In this document: piece after piece, positions 7,263-7,900 of the stretch
Layout of the letters: each line of letters begins with the position of its first letter
Numbering within the stretch: the stretch's first letter is position 1
Source of the DNA: Hyphomicrobiaceae bacterium
GTDB lineage: Bacteria > Pseudomonadota > Alphaproteobacteria > Rhizobiales > Hyphomicrobiaceae
NCBI GenBank assembly: GCA_013214245.1
Contig: JABSQE010000101.1
Coordinates: 1-7,900 of the forward strand
Length of the DNA stretch: 7,900 bases
Direction: 5' to 3'
Position numbers and translations under genes: made by a program
Notes under the pieces: model-generated
Told to the model about the DNA's origin: nothing
Databases searched by the model: none
Seen by the model: only the letters and a program-made list of their open reading frames with translations

Positions 7263-7315
7263 TACAGTAACCTTGGAAATTACCTTATTTCTATATTGAA
7301 ATTTGTTGTTTAGAG

Positions 7316-7392
7316 GTCTCTGTAGCTCAGAAGGATAGAGCACTGGATTCCTAATCCAGGGGTCGCAGGTTCGAATCCTGCCAGAGACACCA
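7316..7392 (+). tRNA. tRNA-Arg (anticodon CCT)
   Basis: The full cloverleaf can be drawn. The acceptor stem GTCTCTG (7316-7322) pairs perfectly with CAGAGAC (7382-7388). The D stem is GCTC/GAGC. The anticodon stem CTGGA/TCCAG encloses the loop TTCCTAA, giving anticodon CCT at 7350-7352. The T stem GCAGG/CCTGC encloses TTCGAAT. The discriminator base is A, followed by an encoded CCA (7390-7392). It reads the AGG arginine codon. The gene is single, with no second tRNA beside it, and I found no repeat of its 3' end nearby that would mark an integrated element. Confidence 0.97.
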
Positions 7393-7573
7393 GCATTTTG
7401 AGAATTCAGCCTAGAGTTATATAGCTATTATTAAAGTGTTGGGTGTTGGTTTTGAACAAAAAGCCCAGTTTGAATTTTGAGTAATTGTATATAAACTTCA
7501 GCGATATGTTCAACACAACGGCTAAATAATGTTCACTTTTTCTGAAAAAAGTCATAACAAACGCGTTTCAAAG

Positions 7574-7595
7574 AGTATAAAAAACTATTTATACT
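7574..7595 (-). terminator. Possible A/T-rich terminator hairpin after the SDR gene
   Basis: AGTATAAA (7574-7581) and TTTATACT (7588-7595) are a perfect 8-bp inverted repeat with a 6-base loop, about 35 bases past the SDR stop codon on the minus strand. The stem holds a single G-C pair and no clean U-tract follows, so this is a weak terminator candidate. It could also serve transcripts running rightward from the tRNA. Confidence 0.27.
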
Positions 7596-7630
7596 GCAGG
7601 TACAACTTTATTATTAGGTGAGTCGAACTT

Positions 7631-7900
7631 TTACAGGCTGCTTATCCGATTGTTGGTTACAATGTCAGTTAAACCCTCTTCATAGGTGGGATAATTTAGT
7701 TTTACCTCAAGCATTTGCTTGATCTTACAATTCCGCACGCGTTTGTTTTCGTTGTAGAAGCTGCGAGCCATTGGTGACAGATCTGCATCAGAGAAGGGAA
7801 TACTATCAGGTATAGGTTTTCCAAGTAGTTGTGCTGCAAAAGCAATTACATCCTGTGGGGGGGCTGGCAAATCATCTGCAACGTTAAAAATACCTGTGCA
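7631..7900 (-). CDS. SDR-family NAD(P)-dependent oxidoreductase/epimerase, C-terminal part only
   Basis: Only the last 89 residues are in the window. The frame is open to base 7900, so the start and the Rossmann-fold nucleotide-binding domain lie beyond the right edge. The Met/TTG at 7870 is not the real start. Readable signatures are FNVADD, PAPPQDVI, a DADLSPMARSFY segment and a YPTYEEGL motif near the end. This pattern is typical of the C-terminus of extended-SDR proteins often annotated as NAD-dependent epimerase or YeeZ-like oxidoreductase in alphaproteobacteria. The substrate is not known, and the catalytic Tyr-x-x-x-Lys is not visible here. A run of seven G (7857-7863 on the plus strand) lies in the coding part but the frame is intact. 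Confidence 0.82.
   Translation of the reverse strand, partial: CTGIFNVADDLPAPPQDVIAFAAQLLGKPIPDSIPFSDADLSPMARSFYNENKRVRNCKIKQMLEVKLNYPTYEEGLTDIVTNNRISSL

Larger units (their letters stand above)
6680..7315. other. 636-base region between recG and tRNA-Arg without a recognised gene
   Basis: The region must carry the recG promoter (leftward) and the tRNA promoter (rightward). On the minus strand, TATAGT lies about 65 bases upstream of the recG start and could be a -10 box, but its -35 matches poorly. On the plus strand it holds two small ORFs with ribosome-binding sites (6822-6914 and 6986-7138) and a perfect TATAAT, described separately. Apart from these I see only A/T-rich sequence and no ORF above 50 codons, so it may partly be the remains of a lost gene. 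Confidence 0.55.

Noticed and set aside
7316..7392. tRNA-Arg as an integration site for a mobile element
   Set aside because: The 3' end of the tRNA is not repeated in the window and there is no integrase gene or other element hallmark.
7440..7467. TGGG/CCCA pairing after the tRNA as a terminator
   Set aside because: Four base pairs close a 20-base loop with a bulged inner stem and no U-tract. Too weak to call.
7857..7863. Seven-G run in the SDR gene as a phase-variation tract
   Set aside because: The run is short, the reading frame is intact and matches the family on both sides, so there is no sign of switching.

Overview
The window is an A/T-rich stretch of bacterial chromosome, most likely from an alphaproteobacterium. 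I base this on the proteins: a MotB/OmpA-type protein with the 'FPSNWELS' and 'NRRIE' signatures, an SDR-family C-terminus with the 'PAPPQDV...ADLSPMARSFY' pattern, and rpiA next to gor. The tRNA-Arg(CCT) carries an encoded CCA. Spacers of about 260 to 640 bases, strong A/T bias and a frameshifted housekeeping gene suggest a genome under relaxed selection or reduction, such as a symbiont. That is inference, and I cannot name the genus.

Layout, left to right. A membrane-anchored, coiled-coil OmpA/MotB-domain protein is cut by the left edge (2-958, +). A 478-base spacer follows with no recognisable gene. On the minus strand come rpiA (2862-3563) and then gor (1437-2795) in one direction of transcription, with a short terminator-like hairpin between them. 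A 260-base divergent promoter region separates rpiA from gph (3824-4509, +). gph is complete end to end except for a single-base frameshift near 4230. gph and recG (4565-6679, -) converge on a 55-base gap that holds a perfect 8-bp hairpin.

Upstream of recG is a 636-base region without any recognised gene. It does hold two small plus-strand ORFs, each with a plausible Shine-Dalgarno sequence (30 and 50 codons), and a perfect TATAAT box before the first. tRNA-Arg(CCT) follows at 7316-7392. The right edge cuts through the 3' end of an SDR-family NAD(P)-dependent oxidoreductase/epimerase gene (7631-7900, -).

The recognised genes are housekeeping: NADPH supply and pentose-phosphate balance (rpiA) beside an NADPH-consuming thiol reductase (gor), phosphoglycolate clearance (gph), replication-fork rescue (recG) and envelope anchoring. 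I found no CRISPR array, insertion sequence, prophage, defence island or biosynthetic cluster. The items most worth a second look are the gph frameshift and the two small ORFs upstream of recG.
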